Origin: Halobacteriales archaeon SW_8_68_21
Lineage (GTDB): Archaea > Halobacteriota > Halobacteria > Halobacteriales > Haloferacaceae
Length of the DNA stretch: 46,773 nt
Direction: 5' to 3'
Assembly: GCA_003023405.1 (NCBI GenBank)
Contig: PXST01000014.1
Span: 13,867-60,639 of the forward strand
Below, one piece after another: positions 1 through 9,348 of the stretch. The notes beneath the pieces were generated by a model. That model was not told where the DNA came from, did no database searches, and saw only the letters and a list, made by a program, of their open reading frames with translations. Every line of letters starts with the position of its first letter. Position 1 is the first letter of the stretch. Position numbers and translations under genes: made by a program.

Positions 1-45
1 GGGCTGCCTCGACCGGCGCGGTTCCGGCGGGAGCGGTCCCGACCG

Positions 46-83
46 ATAGGGATTTACCGCTCGTTGACTGACCGGTCAGTCAA
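46..83 (+). promoter_or_regulatory. TetR promoter with palindromic operator
   Basis: A TATA-like box (ATTTACC, about 51-57) lies roughly 27 bases before the ATG at 83, as expected for a leaderless haloarchaeal gene. Between box and start is a perfect 20-base palindrome, TTGACTGACCGGTCAGTCAA at 64-83, whose last base is the A of the ATG. TetR-family dimers bind such palindromes, so autorepression by the downstream gene product is likely. The palindrome is seen directly; its role is inferred. Confidence 0.75.
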
Positions 84-769
84 TGAGCGACGCGCCGAGC
101 GCGGCCGAAGAGATCATGGACGGGGTGTACAGCGCCCTCCGCGCCCACGGCTACGCCGACCTGACGATGCGGGACATCGCCGACGAGTGTTCGAAGAGCA
201 AGTCGCTGCTCCACTACCACTACGACACGAAGGAGGACCTGCTCGTCGCTTTCCTAGAGTACATCGTCTCTGACTCCGAAGAGCGGATCGCGGCCCACGC
301 CGACGACCCGCCCGTCGAACGGCTGGTCCAGTTCATCGGGTGGTTCGTCTTCGCGCCCGACGAGACGGACCGCGAGGCGTTCCACATCGCGCTGCTGGAA
401 CTGCGGACGCAGGGACCGTTCAACGGGCGGATCCGCGAGCAGCTGGCTCGCAGCGACCGGCTGCTCCGCGGGACCGTCGCCGACATCCTCGCGGACGGCA
501 TCGAGGCCGGCGTCTTCCGCGAGGTCGACGTCGAGGAGACGGCGGCGATGATCGTGGCGACGGTCGACGGTGCGCGAACTCGACAGATCACCCTCGCCGA
601 CTCCGTGCGCGACGACGAGGACGACGGCTACACCCGTACCGTCGCCGAGGCGACGCTTCGGCGGATCGTCGAGCCGCTGCTCGCCGAGGGGGCGGGGCTG
701 CCGCCGCTCGACGCGGCGATCGAAGCGCTCCGGCGGGACCCGGACGCGGACGCGGGCGACTCCGAATGA
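83..769 (+). CDS. TetR/AcrR family transcriptional regulator
   Basis: A 228-residue one-component repressor. Residues about 8-55 form the N-terminal helix-turn-helix domain (GYADLTMRDIADECSKSKS, then the LLHYHYDTKEDLL segment typical of the family). The remaining helices form the ligand-binding and dimerisation domain (TetR_C-like), with an acidic tail. The ATG at 83 directly abuts the palindrome at 64-83, suggesting autoregulation. The next gene starts at 766 inside the stop codon (ATGA overlap), so the two are translationally coupled and the small membrane protein is a likely target. The effector cannot be deduced. Confidence 0.93.
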   Translation: MSDAPSAAEEIMDGVYSALRAHGYADLTMRDIADECSKSKSLLHYHYDTKEDLLVAFLEYIVSDSEERIAAHADDPPVERLVQFIGWFVFAPDETDREAFHIALLELRTQGPFNGRIREQLARSDRLLRGTVADILADGIEAGVFREVDVEETAAMIVATVDGARTRQITLADSVRDDEDDGYTRTVAEATLRRIVEPLLAEGAGLPPLDAAIEALRRDPDADAGDSE

Positions 770-978
770 GGGTCCTCTGGGGGCTCGGCTCCGCCGCGGT
801 GTTTGCGGCCGCGTACACCATCGCGGCCGACCTCTCCGACGGCGGGTCGCGCGGGGCGAACATGGGGATCGTCCGCGGCGGGATCACGATGGGGTTCCCG
901 GCCGGGCTCGTGTTCGGCGGCGTCGTCTCCGCGGTCGCGGGCAACGTCGTGGCGTTCGCGTCGCTCGGAGATTTATAA
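766..978 (+). CDS. Small membrane protein coupled to TetR regulator
   Basis: A 70-residue protein with two hydrophobic stretches (about residues 4-22 and 40-65, rich in Gly/Ala/Val), so probably two membrane helices joined by a short polar loop (DLSDGGSRGANMG). Its ATG overlaps the tetR stop codon (ATGA). No catalytic motif is visible and the family is not recognised. Its stop codon lies within a TTTATAA sequence that also looks like the TATA box of the repeat module that follows. Confidence 0.7.
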   Translation: MRVLWGLGSAAVFAAAYTIAADLSDGGSRGANMGIVRGGITMGFPAGLVFGGVVSAVAGNVVAFASLGDL

Positions 979-1030
979 GCGATCACGTATCGCCTCGCGG
1001 CTGGGGCTCTGGAGGCGTCCACCGCCGCTC
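972..1030 (+). repeat. Stand-alone TATA plus GGCTGGGGCT module
   Basis: A TATA-like box TTTATAA (972-978) is followed about 24 bases later by GCGGCTGGGGCT (997-1008). The same spacing and motif occur in the tandem modules at 46148-46256. The structured core found at the other loci is absent here. A second TATA-like sequence (GTTTATACGG) follows near 1040. No protein-coding gene is evident in 979-1238 apart from the L11 promoter at its end. This is either a fragment or a minimal member of the repeat family. Confidence 0.5.
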
Positions 1031-1189
1031 CATAGTCTAGTGTTTATACGGAAGCGACGGGAGTGTCGACGGAGTTTCACTCGGAACCACGCGAGCGCTT
1101 ATAAATACGAACGAAACCAGCGTCGCTCGCCGGACGAGTGATCCATCGCCGTGTAAGCGAAACGTACGGTGTGCGAACCGCTGACTCCC

Positions 1190-1238
1190 CCTGCCCGAAA
1201 GAACAACCGTTAAAAGTCGGCGACGGGTTCGTACGGAC
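1190..1238 (+). promoter_or_regulatory. Promoter of the L11 gene
   Basis: A purine-rich BRE-like stretch (CGAAAGAACAA, from about 1196) is followed by a TATA-like box (GTTAAAAG, about 1209-1216) roughly 26 bases before the ATG at 1239. The gene is therefore probably leaderless. The spacing is seen directly; promoter activity is inferred. Confidence 0.6.
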
Positions 1239-1580
1239 ATGGCTGGAACTATCGAAGCGCTCGTCCCCGGCGGGCAGGCTACCCCCGGCCCGCCGCTCGG
1301 TCCCGAGCTTGGACCGACGCCGGTGGACGTTCAGGACGTCGTCGCGCAGATCAACGACGAGACCGCCGCGTTCGACGGCATGGAAGTGCCCGTCACCGTC
1401 GAGTACGACGACGACGGCTCCTTCACTATCGAGGTCGGCGTGCCGCCCACGGCGGAGCTCATCAAGGACGAAGCCGGCTTCGAGACCGGCTCCGGCGGCG
1501 TCACCATCGAGGGCGACGACGCCCGGACGTTCGACGACCACGTCGACGCCGGCGAGTACGACGACGTCCTCGACGAGTAA
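1239..1580 (+). CDS. rpl11: Ribosomal protein L11, internally deleted
   Basis: The protein begins MAGTIEALVPGGQATPGPPL, the canonical archaeal L11 N-terminus, and continues normally through the hinge (PPTAELIKDEAGFETGSG, to about residue 88). It then jumps directly to GVTIEGDDARTFDDHV and the usual acidic end. Haloarchaeal L11 is normally about 160 residues; this one is 113, so roughly 45-50 residues between GSG and GVTIEG are missing, in frame. The missing part is most of the C-terminal domain, which binds the GTPase-associated centre of 23S rRNA. A T-rich stretch (CTTTTTC, about 1601-1608) after the stop is a plausible terminator. It could be a real internal deletion, a degenerate second copy, or an assembly error. 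Confidence 0.85.
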   Translation: MAGTIEALVPGGQATPGPPLGPELGPTPVDVQDVVAQINDETAAFDGMEVPVTVEYDDDGSFTIEVGVPPTAELIKDEAGFETGSGGVTIEGDDARTFDDHVDAGEYDDVLDE

Positions 1581-1886
1581 CGCGACCGCCTCGAGAGTTC
1601 CGCTTTTTCTCGCCGTTTCCGTTCCGTTAGACCGTACGCCGCTCCGCAGGCTTCGGCTCTGGTGGTCCGCGACCGATCGTGGTCGGCCAACGTCCAGCCG
1701 ACGATCGCCGTCGCGATCCCCAACGGCAGCAGCGAGCAGGCGAACGCGACGGTGGACGCCTTCAGACCGTCGCCCCGCGGGTCAGAGGCCTACAATTCGT
1801 CGTCGCCGTCGGTGGTCCGTCGCGGAACACGGGTGGGGTCCAAAGGCGAGTCGACCTTCGTCGCCTATTGGACGGATTCGTCCGCG
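1581..1886. other. Intergenic stretch without a supported gene
   Basis: Lies between the convergent L11 and antiporter genes. It begins with the T-rich L11 terminator candidate. On the minus strand, about 1640-1790, one frame reads as a hydrophobic segment (LKASTVAFACSLLPLGIATA) followed by a polar stretch, preceded closely by a stop and with no ATG. It may be a remnant of a small membrane protein, but this is weak. Confidence 0.3.
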
Positions 1887-3497
<1,611 letters not shown>

Positions 3498-3612
3498 ACC
3501 GTAGGTTTTATGCCACGCGACTCACTCCTTCTGGAGCGCGCTTGGGGCCTCACGAGAGGTCGGTCGCAGTCCGGTGACCGCCTTTTTATTCGGACGAGAC
3601 GGAAAGGTCGAC

Positions 3613-3900
3613 ATGCCGGATCTCAATCCAGTCGCGAAGCGCATCCACAACGTCCAGCCCCGGCCGGTGCGGCTCGAACTCGACTCCGGCGAGACCGGCG
3701 TGTACGAGTTCTCGTCGACCGAGTTCTTCCAGCGGGAGTTCCGCGGCGAGGGCGTTCGGACCGACGCGGACCGCGAGGCCGACTTCCGGCTGATTAGCTC
3801 CGAGGATCACGAGCGGATTCTGCTGGGCCGGTCAGGGCTCGACGAGGAGGGCTGGTCGATGGTCGGCGAGGTGGTCGCGGCCGAGCGCGCCGAGGAGTAG
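3613..3900 (+). CDS. Conserved haloarchaeal hypothetical protein, 95 aa
   Basis: Starts at the ATG (MPDLNPVAKRIHNVQPRPVR) that lies about 27 bases after a TATA-like box (TTTTTATT, about 3582-3589). The 95-residue acidic protein has alternating beta-like strands (VRLELDSGETGVYEFSSTEF, then ADFRLISSEDHERILLG) and ends with WSMVGEVVAAERAEE. No catalytic motif or membrane segment is visible. It resembles small soluble proteins common in haloarchaea, but I cannot assign a function. Confidence 0.75.
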   Translation: MPDLNPVAKRIHNVQPRPVRLELDSGETGVYEFSSTEFFQREFRGEGVRTDADREADFRLISSEDHERILLGRSGLDEEGWSMVGEVVAAERAEE

Positions 3901-3924
3901 CCAGAGCGGACCCGGAGAGCTGAC

Positions 3925-4010
3925 TCACCGAACGACGGTGACCGGGACTTCGGCGCGGCGGACCACGCCCTCGGCGACGCTGCCGAGGAGGACCGCTCGA
4001 CGGGGTGAGA
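3925..4010 (-). pseudogene. C-terminal fragment of a UspA-like protein
   Basis: On the minus strand this stretch reads LSPRRAVLLGSVAEGVVRRA then EVPVTVVR and a stop. This is the C-terminal signature of universal stress proteins (Gly-Ser-Val-Ala-Glu helix followed by the last beta strand). Nothing upstream continues the domain, because the HerA-like gene ends at 4022. It is therefore a gene remnant of about 28 codons. Confidence 0.6.
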
Positions 4011-4021
4011 GGGACCCGCGT

Positions 4022-5983
4022 TCACTCGTGTCGCGTCACGCACTCCGAGAGGCCGATCAGCTCGACCGGCTCGGAGTTGTCCGGCGAGTAGACGACCATC
4101 TGCCCCTTCTCCATGTACGGCACCTTTCCGGCGAGGTTGGAGGGAATGTTGACGCTGCTGATCGCGTCCTCGTCGCCGAGGTTCAATACGATCTTCGTGT
4201 TCACCTGCTTGAACACCGACTCGGCCACGTCCTGCGGGTCCTGCGTGATGAGGAACAGGCCCAGCCGCTCCTTACGGCCCTGTTTCGCCGCCTCCGTGAA
4301 CTTCTGGACGACCTTCTGCGCTTGGACGTTGTCGGCGTCGGCGAGGAAGTTGTGCGCCTCGTCCATCCCGATTAAAAGCGGCGTCTCCTTGATCCGGTCG
4401 CTGTCCGGGTCGTTCGAGAGCTTGTCGTCGATGAGCAGTCCCGCGACCGCGAGGACGACGATCTCCTTCTGCCGGGAGGTCGGCAGGTGGTACGTGGGGA
4501 CGACCGAGAGCCCGCCGGGCCGCACGAGCGTGTGGTCGAGTTCGGTGATCGGCTTCGCGTCCTGATCGAAGACGCCGCTCGGGACCCCGCGGACCCGTCG
4601 CTTGACGGCGTCGAAGGTCGCCTCGTGGACCCGACCACTCTCGTGAAGCTCCTCTTTGAGCGCCGGGTCGTCGAGGTACGAGAGGAACTGGCTGTACGTT
4701 CCCGAGTCGCCGTAGTTGTCGAAAAAACGGTTGAGAAGCGTCAACAGCGCGGGGTACTGGTTGTCGTTGAGACCGGACCCGGCCACCAGCCACGGCATGT
4801 CCCGCGCCAACGAGAAGGGGATCGTGAACTCGACGCGCTCGGCGCGGTGTCCCTCGCCGGGGTAGGTCGCGTTCGCGACCCGCGGCACGAGCGCGACGGT
4901 GTCGTCGTGGCCCCCGTGGGCGATCCTCTCGCGTTCCAGCCGGCGCGCGAACTCGTCGTCGAGGTCGGGGTTGTCGTCGTGCATCTGCGCGTACTCGTCC
5001 TGCGGGTCGAACTGGACCACCGCCATCCGGGACTCCCGACCGTCGCCCATGGGGTACGCCCGGTCCGTGTCGAGGTACTGCCGGAGGACGTTCTTCGAGG
5101 CGTGGGTCTTCCCGGACCCTGTGCCGCCAGCGACGAGCGTGTGCCGGAAGGCGAGCGGGTCGCCGTCGACGTAGTCGTCCTTTACCCGGTAGTCGACGGT
5201 GGGCGGCTCCGCCGCGGTCCGCACCTTCTCGCCGCCGACCGAGAGGTGGCCGAGGAAGACGCCGTCGTCGGGGATCTTCAGCCCGGTCTTGATCTCGGCG
5301 TCGTCGGCCGCCTCCTCGGCGACCGCGCCGGGCTTGGGGACCCGGTCGGTCATCCGGCGTTTCATGTCGTCGCCCTCGCCGTACACGACCGACATCGGCT
5401 CCAGGTCGGCGACGAACTTGTAGTCGCGCTCGGCGAACTCGTCGCGCCGCATCTGCCGGCGGGCGTGGATCTCGGTCGCGTCGTCCGACTGGAACTCCTG
5501 AGCGTACTCCAGCCCGGTTATCCGGCAGAACAGCCGCTCGCCGTCCGGATACGGGATCAGGAGGTACTTTCCGAGCCGCACCGACTCGCGGTTGTCCGTC
5601 GTGACGAACGCCTTCAGCGAGGTCTCGTCCTCCTCCTCCGCGATGCGGAGTCCCCGCGACACCGAGACGACGCCGAGTCCCGCGTCGCTGCCCGCGGGCG
5701 TCGCGTCGTAGGCGGCGAACTCGTCGTCTCGGCCGTCGCCGGACGGGTCGCCGCCCGCCGTCTCGGCGTCGACCGCGCTTTCGGAGTCGACCGCGCTCCC
5801 CCCATCGACCGCGCTTTCGGAGTCGATCGCGCTCCCCCCGTCGACCGCGGACTCGGAACTGGCCGCGGACTCGCCTCCGCTCCCGGCGGCGTCGGCCGTG
5901 TCCGGGGCGTCGTCGCTATCGACCGCGTCGTCGCCCTCGCCGTCACCGTTGCCGGTGTATTCGGTGAAATCCTCCAGCGTCAT
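4022..5983 (-). CDS. HerA-like ATPase/helicase with DUF87 domain
   Basis: A 653-residue protein. Residues about 15-90 are a low-complexity acidic/Ser-rich segment encoded partly by 36-base repeats. A HAS-barrel-like region follows, then the RecA-like ATPase domain with Walker A GGTGSGKTHASKN (about residue 288), Walker B LLIGMDEAHNF (about 540) and a sensor-like FLITQDPQD (about 580). This is the HerA/FtsK-type architecture of archaeal translocases. In many archaea HerA acts with NurA in DNA end resection, but neither NurA, Mre11 nor Rad50 is adjacent, so this may be one of the HerA paralogues of unknown role. Product probably cytosolic. Confidence 0.88.
   Translation of the reverse strand: MTLEDFTEYTGNGDGEGDDAVDSDDAPDTADAAGSGGESAASSESAVDGGSAIDSESAVDGGSAVDSESAVDAETAGGDPSGDGRDDEFAAYDATPAGSDAGLGVVSVSRGLRIAEEEDETSLKAFVTTDNRESVRLGKYLLIPYPDGERLFCRITGLEYAQEFQSDDATEIHARRQMRRDEFAERDYKFVADLEPMSVVYGEGDDMKRRMTDRVPKPGAVAEEAADDAEIKTGLKIPDDGVFLGHLSVGGEKVRTAAEPPTVDYRVKDDYVDGDPLAFRHTLVAGGTGSGKTHASKNVLRQYLDTDRAYPMGDGRESRMAVVQFDPQDEYAQMHDDNPDLDDEFARRLERERIAHGGHDDTVALVPRVANATYPGEGHRAERVEFTIPFSLARDMPWLVAGSGLNDNQYPALLTLLNRFFDNYGDSGTYSQFLSYLDDPALKEELHESGRVHEATFDAVKRRVRGVPSGVFDQDAKPITELDHTLVRPGGLSVVPTYHLPTSRQKEIVVLAVAGLLIDDKLSNDPDSDRIKETPLLIGMDEAHNFLADADNVQAQKVVQKFTEAAKQGRKERLGLFLITQDPQDVAESVFKQVNTKIVLNLGDEDAISSVNIPSNLAGKVPYMEKGQMVVYSPDNSEPVELIGLSECVTRHE
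5771..5842. repeat. Two 36-bp direct repeats in HerA-like gene
   Basis: Two near-identical 36-base units (5771-5806 and 5807-5842) encode the Ser-Ala-Val/Ile-Asp repeats near the N-terminus of the HerA-like protein; partial degenerate units continue on both sides. The unit length is a multiple of three, so copy-number changes keep the frame. Confidence 0.8.
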
Positions 5984-6113
5984 GGCGTATCTACCGGCCG
6001 CCGGGCCGAAAGCGTTTGCCCTCGGGCCGCGCGGTCGGTTCGGCGGGCAACGGACTTCGCCGGGCGACGGACCGTCGCAGGGGCCTTATCAGGCTCGGCC
6101 CCCTACTTATGTC

Positions 6114-6449
6114 ATGATGCTCGTTCGCGGCAGCGGCGGCGGGACGGACCTCACCGGCACGGTGTTCGAGCGCGGCGAGGAGCCGCCCGCGTACAAGGGC
6201 GCGCCGAACGAGGACGCGCCGTACGTGTGGGTGTGCGACTCCTTCTACGAGGTCGAGAGCGGCGGCTCCCCGCTCGTCGTCGACGGCGAGGAGATCCGGG
6301 TCGCCTTCGAGGAGCCGATGCCGCGTGGGTTCGACACCCGCGACCAGGCGGTCGAGGCGGCCCGCGACCACGTCCGCACGCAGTTCGCGCGGATCGGCGT
6401 CGACCCCGCCAACGTCGAGGTCGAAGTGAGCGCAGCGGACCCGGCCTGA
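6114..6449 (+). CDS. Conserved haloarchaeal hypothetical protein, 111 aa
   Basis: Starts at the first of two consecutive ATGs (MMLVRGSGGGTDLTGTVFER). Divergent from the HerA-like gene. It is an acidic alpha/beta protein with segments YVWVCDSFYEVESGG and a helix TRDQAVEAARDHVRTQFARI near the end; no transmembrane segment or metal motif is seen. Similar short proteins are widespread in haloarchaea, but the function is not known to me. The start at 6117 is an equal alternative. Confidence 0.75.
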   Translation: MMLVRGSGGGTDLTGTVFERGEEPPAYKGAPNEDAPYVWVCDSFYEVESGGSPLVVDGEEIRVAFEEPMPRGFDTRDQAVEAARDHVRTQFARIGVDPANVEVEVSAADPA

Positions 6450-6455
6450 GACCGG

Positions 6456-6509
6456 CGACCCGAGGTTCGGCCGCGACCCGAGGTTCGGCCGCGACCCGAG
6501 GTTCGGCCG
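6456..6509. repeat. Three perfect 18-bp tandem repeats
   Basis: Three exact copies of CGACCCGAGGTTCGGCCG (6456-6473, 6474-6491, 6492-6509) lie between the 111-aa gene and the M28 peptidase gene, just upstream of the latter's promoter region. Probably a slippage-prone minisatellite; each unit contains a partial inverted repeat (CGACC/GGTTCG). Confidence 0.9.
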
Positions 6510-6558
6510 GGCCGCCGGTAGCCACAATCCCTTTTCGGTCTCGGCACAACCACGTCGT

Positions 6559-7995
6559 ATGACCGAGCTACCGGACCGCGTCGTGGGCGACGCGCGGACG
6601 AGCAATTTCGGGTGGAACCTCCTCACGGATCTGACCGACATCGGCGACCGGATGGCCGGATCGACCGGCGAGCGGCGCGGTGCTGAGCGCGTCGTCGAGG
6701 CGTTCGAGGCGGCCGGGCTGCGGAACGCCGGCCTCGACGAGTTCGAGATCCCCGGCTGGTGGCGCGGCGAGTCGTCGCTGTCGGTGTCGGAGGCGGTCGA
6801 GCGTCGCCACGAACACTCTCACGAGGTGATCGCGCTTCCGGGCACGCCGAGCGGCGAGGCGACGGCCCCGCTGGTCGACATCGGCGACGGCACGGACGAG
6901 GAGTTCGCGGCCGCGGGCGACGCGCTGGAGGGTGCGATCGCGATGGCCTCCTCGCGCACGCCGGAGAGCCACGACCGCTGGATCCACCGAATGGAAAAGT
7001 ACGTCGCGGCGGCCGAGAGGGGCGCTGTCGGCTTCGTCTTCCGGAACCACATTAAGGGTGCGCTCCCACCGACCGGCGAGATCGGCTACCACAACCGCCC
7101 CGGCCCGATCCCCGCGGTTGGCGTCTCGAAGGAGGTCGGCGACCGCCTCTCGCGGCTCACCGCGGCGGCCAAGAAGGGCGACGGCGTGGCCGGCGGTGTC
7201 GGCGACGGCGTGGCCGGCGGTGTCGGCGACGGCGTGGCCGGTGGTGTCGGCGACGAGCGACCGACGGTCTCGCTCGACGTCGACTGCCGGAACGAGCCGA
7301 CGACCTCGGTGAACGCGGTCGCGGAGGTCGGACCTGACACCGACGAGGCGGTGTACCTCACCGCGCACGTGGACGCCCACGACGTGAGCGACGGGGCCAA
7401 CGACAACGGCGCGGGGTCGGCGCTCGTCGCGGAGGTCGGCCGCCTCCTCGCGATGGTCGAGGACGACCTCGACACGCGGGTCCGCCTCGTCACGTTCGGC
7501 TCCGAGGAGATCGGGCTGTGGGGGGCGTACCACGCCGCCGAGACCACGCCGCGGGAGGCGATCGCCTGCGTCGTCAACCTCGATGGGGCCTGTAGCTCAC
7601 GGAACCTCCGCGTGGGGACGAACGGGTTCGACGGGATGCGCTCGACGTTCGAGACCGTCGCGGACGCGTTCGACGCCCCCCTGATGACCGGGGAGACGAT
7701 CTCGCCGCACGGCGACCAGTGGGCGTTCGTCCAGGAGGGGATTCCGGCCGTGATGGTCTCGACGACGAGCGACCAGTCCGGCCGCGGGTGGGGCCACACC
7801 CACGCCGACACGCTCGACAAGCTCGATTCGCGGGACCTCGGCGAGGTGGCGACGCTCGTCGCGGCGTCCGTCTACCGGTTCGCGACGGGGGAAATCGAGG
7901 CGACCCACCGGTCGCGGGAGTCGATCCGCGACGCCATCGACGAGGGGTACGTCGAGGAGCTGAAGACCGGGGGACGGTGGCCCTACGAGGAGTGA
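6559..7995 (+). CDS. M28 family zinc aminopeptidase
   Basis: A 478-residue metallopeptidase. A PA-like insert occupies roughly residues 75-200. The catalytic di-zinc domain has HVDAHDVSDGANDNGAGSA (about 272-290; His and Asp ligands), GSEEIGLWGAYH (about 315; Glu base and ligand), NLDGA (about 342) and a late ligand His in WGHTHADTLDKL (about 415). No signal peptide is seen, so it is probably cytosolic. Between the insert and the catalytic domain, residues about 207-230 are three copies of GDGVAGGV encoded by 24-base tandem repeats, an unusual flexible linker. Confidence 0.9.
   Translation: MTELPDRVVGDARTSNFGWNLLTDLTDIGDRMAGSTGERRGAERVVEAFEAAGLRNAGLDEFEIPGWWRGESSLSVSEAVERRHEHSHEVIALPGTPSGEATAPLVDIGDGTDEEFAAAGDALEGAIAMASSRTPESHDRWIHRMEKYVAAAERGAVGFVFRNHIKGALPPTGEIGYHNRPGPIPAVGVSKEVGDRLSRLTAAAKKGDGVAGGVGDGVAGGVGDGVAGGVGDERPTVSLDVDCRNEPTTSVNAVAEVGPDTDEAVYLTAHVDAHDVSDGANDNGAGSALVAEVGRLLAMVEDDLDTRVRLVTFGSEEIGLWGAYHAAETTPREAIACVVNLDGACSSRNLRVGTNGFDGMRSTFETVADAFDAPLMTGETISPHGDQWAFVQEGIPAVMVSTTSDQSGRGWGHTHADTLDKLDSRDLGEVATLVAASVYRFATGEIEATHRSRESIRDAIDEGYVEELKTGGRWPYEE
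7177..7248. repeat. Three 24-bp tandem repeats in M28 gene
   Basis: Units at 7177-7200, 7201-7224 and 7225-7248 differ at one base (GGCGGT versus GGTGGT in the third). A partial fourth unit (GGCGAC) follows. They encode the Gly-rich GDGVAGGV linker of the peptidase. Being in frame, expansion or contraction would only lengthen or shorten the linker. Confidence 0.9.
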
Positions 7996-8082
7996 ACGGC
8001 GGCAGCGAAAGCAAGCCGTGGGCACAGGAGGCGGTTCACGGGCGCGACGGCTCACGGATCGAGCGGCGACCCGACGCCCGGC

Positions 8083-8274
8083 TCACTCCCCGTCGGAACA
8101 GTCGGAAACGCCGAGCGGGAGGCCTTCCGGGGAGTCCGACTCCCCGTCGAGACCGGCGTACGCGTCGTCGATGAGGCGAGCCAACTGCGTCTCGGGGGTC
8201 ACGCCGCGGGCGGTGGCGAGGGCGGCGAGCCGCTCGTACTGCTCGTCCGGCACGGAGACGGTTCCGTTGCTCAC
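8083..8274 (-). CDS. Short ribbon-helix-helix-like protein, 63 aa
   Basis: Starts with GTG (MSNGTVSVPDEQYERLAALA). A short beta strand (GTVSVPDEQYERL) followed by two helices (AALATARGVTPETQLARLID) gives the pattern of CopG/Arc-type ribbon-helix-helix proteins, followed by an acidic tail. Such proteins are small DNA-binding regulators or antitoxins, but no toxin gene is adjacent. It lies between the convergent M28 gene and the HTH_10 gene on the same strand. The GTG start is inferred from the beginning of the conserved strand. Confidence 0.65.
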   Translation of the reverse strand: MSNGTVSVPDEQYERLAALATARGVTPETQLARLIDDAYAGLDGESDSPEGLPLGVSDCSDGE

Positions 8275-8375
8275 ACGCCGCGCTCTGTTCCGGAAGTACA
8301 AAAGCGTTGTTCGGACCGGGGTCGTCGTCGGTTCCCGATTCGCGACGGGTTCCGGGTCCGCGACCGGTCCCGGGG

Positions 8376-9116
8376 TCACAACGAGTCCGACCGGTCCGCC
8401 TCGTGGACGGCACCGACCGACTTTCCGTCCGCAAACCGGTCGAACAGCGCGTTCATCACCGCAGACTCGGCGCGGGAGAGGTGTTCCCACACCGTCGTCG
8501 AGCCGAGCCCGAGTTCGGCCGCGACCTCCTCGACGCCCACGCCGCCGCCGTGGTCGTAGTAGCCCGCGGCGATCGCGGTCGCGAGGACCTCTCGCTGTCT
8601 GTCGGTGAGGTCGTCGAGGAGGCCGGACGCCGGGAGCTGCGGGGAGCGCTCTATCGACGCCAGCTCCACGTTCCGCGCCAGTTCGACCTCGTTGCCGCCG
8701 CGTTCGAGTTCCCGCATCACCGCCGAGAGGTCGTCGCAGTCCTCCAAGTACACCGTCCAGCGCTCGACCCCGCCGGAGATGGTCGTCCCCGTCCGGTAGT
8801 GGATCCCCATCCGCGAGAATCGGTCGCTTATTCCCTCCCAGTCGGCCGCCTCCGCGTCGAGCGTCAGGGCGACGTACGCGTGGGAGCCCTCGATCGGCGC
8901 GAGCGGCTCGGCGGAGACGATCAGGTCGAACTCGCGGAACTCCTCGACGAACGCCTCGATCTCGGCCGACGGACCGGTGAGTTCGGCGATCCGCTTCCGT
9001 TCTGGACCGCTCCCGGTCATCGACGAGACGGACCGGTACCGGACCTCCGGGTGGCGCGCGCTCACCTCGCACTCCGGCCCCCTCGCGTGGTAGATCCGGA
9101 ACGTCACTTCCCGCAT
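8376..9116 (-). CDS. HTH_10 (bacterio-opsin activator-type) regulator
   Basis: A 246-residue protein. The N-terminal about 150 residues are an alpha/beta sensor-like region without a recognised ligand motif. The C-terminal about 60 residues (DDLTDRQREVLATAIAAGYY, then GVEEVAAELGLGSTTVWEHL) are the HTH_10 domain (PF04967), found in haloarchaeal Bat-like regulators. I chose MREVTFRIYH as start; an upstream Met would add nine residues. It faces the thioesterase/amidohydrolase pair and may regulate it, which is inference from position. Confidence 0.88.
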   Translation of the reverse strand: MREVTFRIYHARGPECEVSARHPEVRYRSVSSMTGSGPERKRIAELTGPSAEIEAFVEEFREFDLIVSAEPLAPIEGSHAYVALTLDAEAADWEGISDRFSRMGIHYRTGTTISGGVERWTVYLEDCDDLSAVMRELERGGNEVELARNVELASIERSPQLPASGLLDDLTDRQREVLATAIAAGYYDHGGGVGVEEVAAELGLGSTTVWEHLSRAESAVMNALFDRFADGKSVGAVHEADRSDSL

Positions 9117-9200
9117 GGCGGTTCCGAGGTCACCGAGGTTCAAACCGGTTCCGAACCGGTCGCGAGCCGTTTAACCGGTGGACACCGCACCGTCGGCGCG

Positions 9201-9244
9201 ACGACGCCGCGACGACGCCGCGACGACGCCGCGACGCCGCCGCG
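9201..9244. repeat. Four 11-bp tandem repeats, intergenic
   Basis: Units of ACGACGCCGCG at 9201-9211, 9212-9222 and 9223-9233 with a one-base variant at 9234-9244 and a partial fifth. They lie in the divergent promoter region between the HTH_10 regulator and the thioesterase gene, outside its TATA-like box (about 9313-9319). Probably slippage-derived. Confidence 0.85.
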
Positions 9245-9348
9245 ACGCCGCGACAGCGGCGGCTCGCGAGAGCGGTCACCCGGCTCGACCGGTCTCGCCG
9301 GCCGGGGCGGTTGATTTATCCGGTGTCGTGTCGTGCGTTAGCACAGTT

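Noticed and set aside
1077..1541. Long antisense frames over L11 and other high-GC genes
   Set aside because: They are open only because of GC-rich codon bias, are Arg/Pro-rich, and have no start signals.
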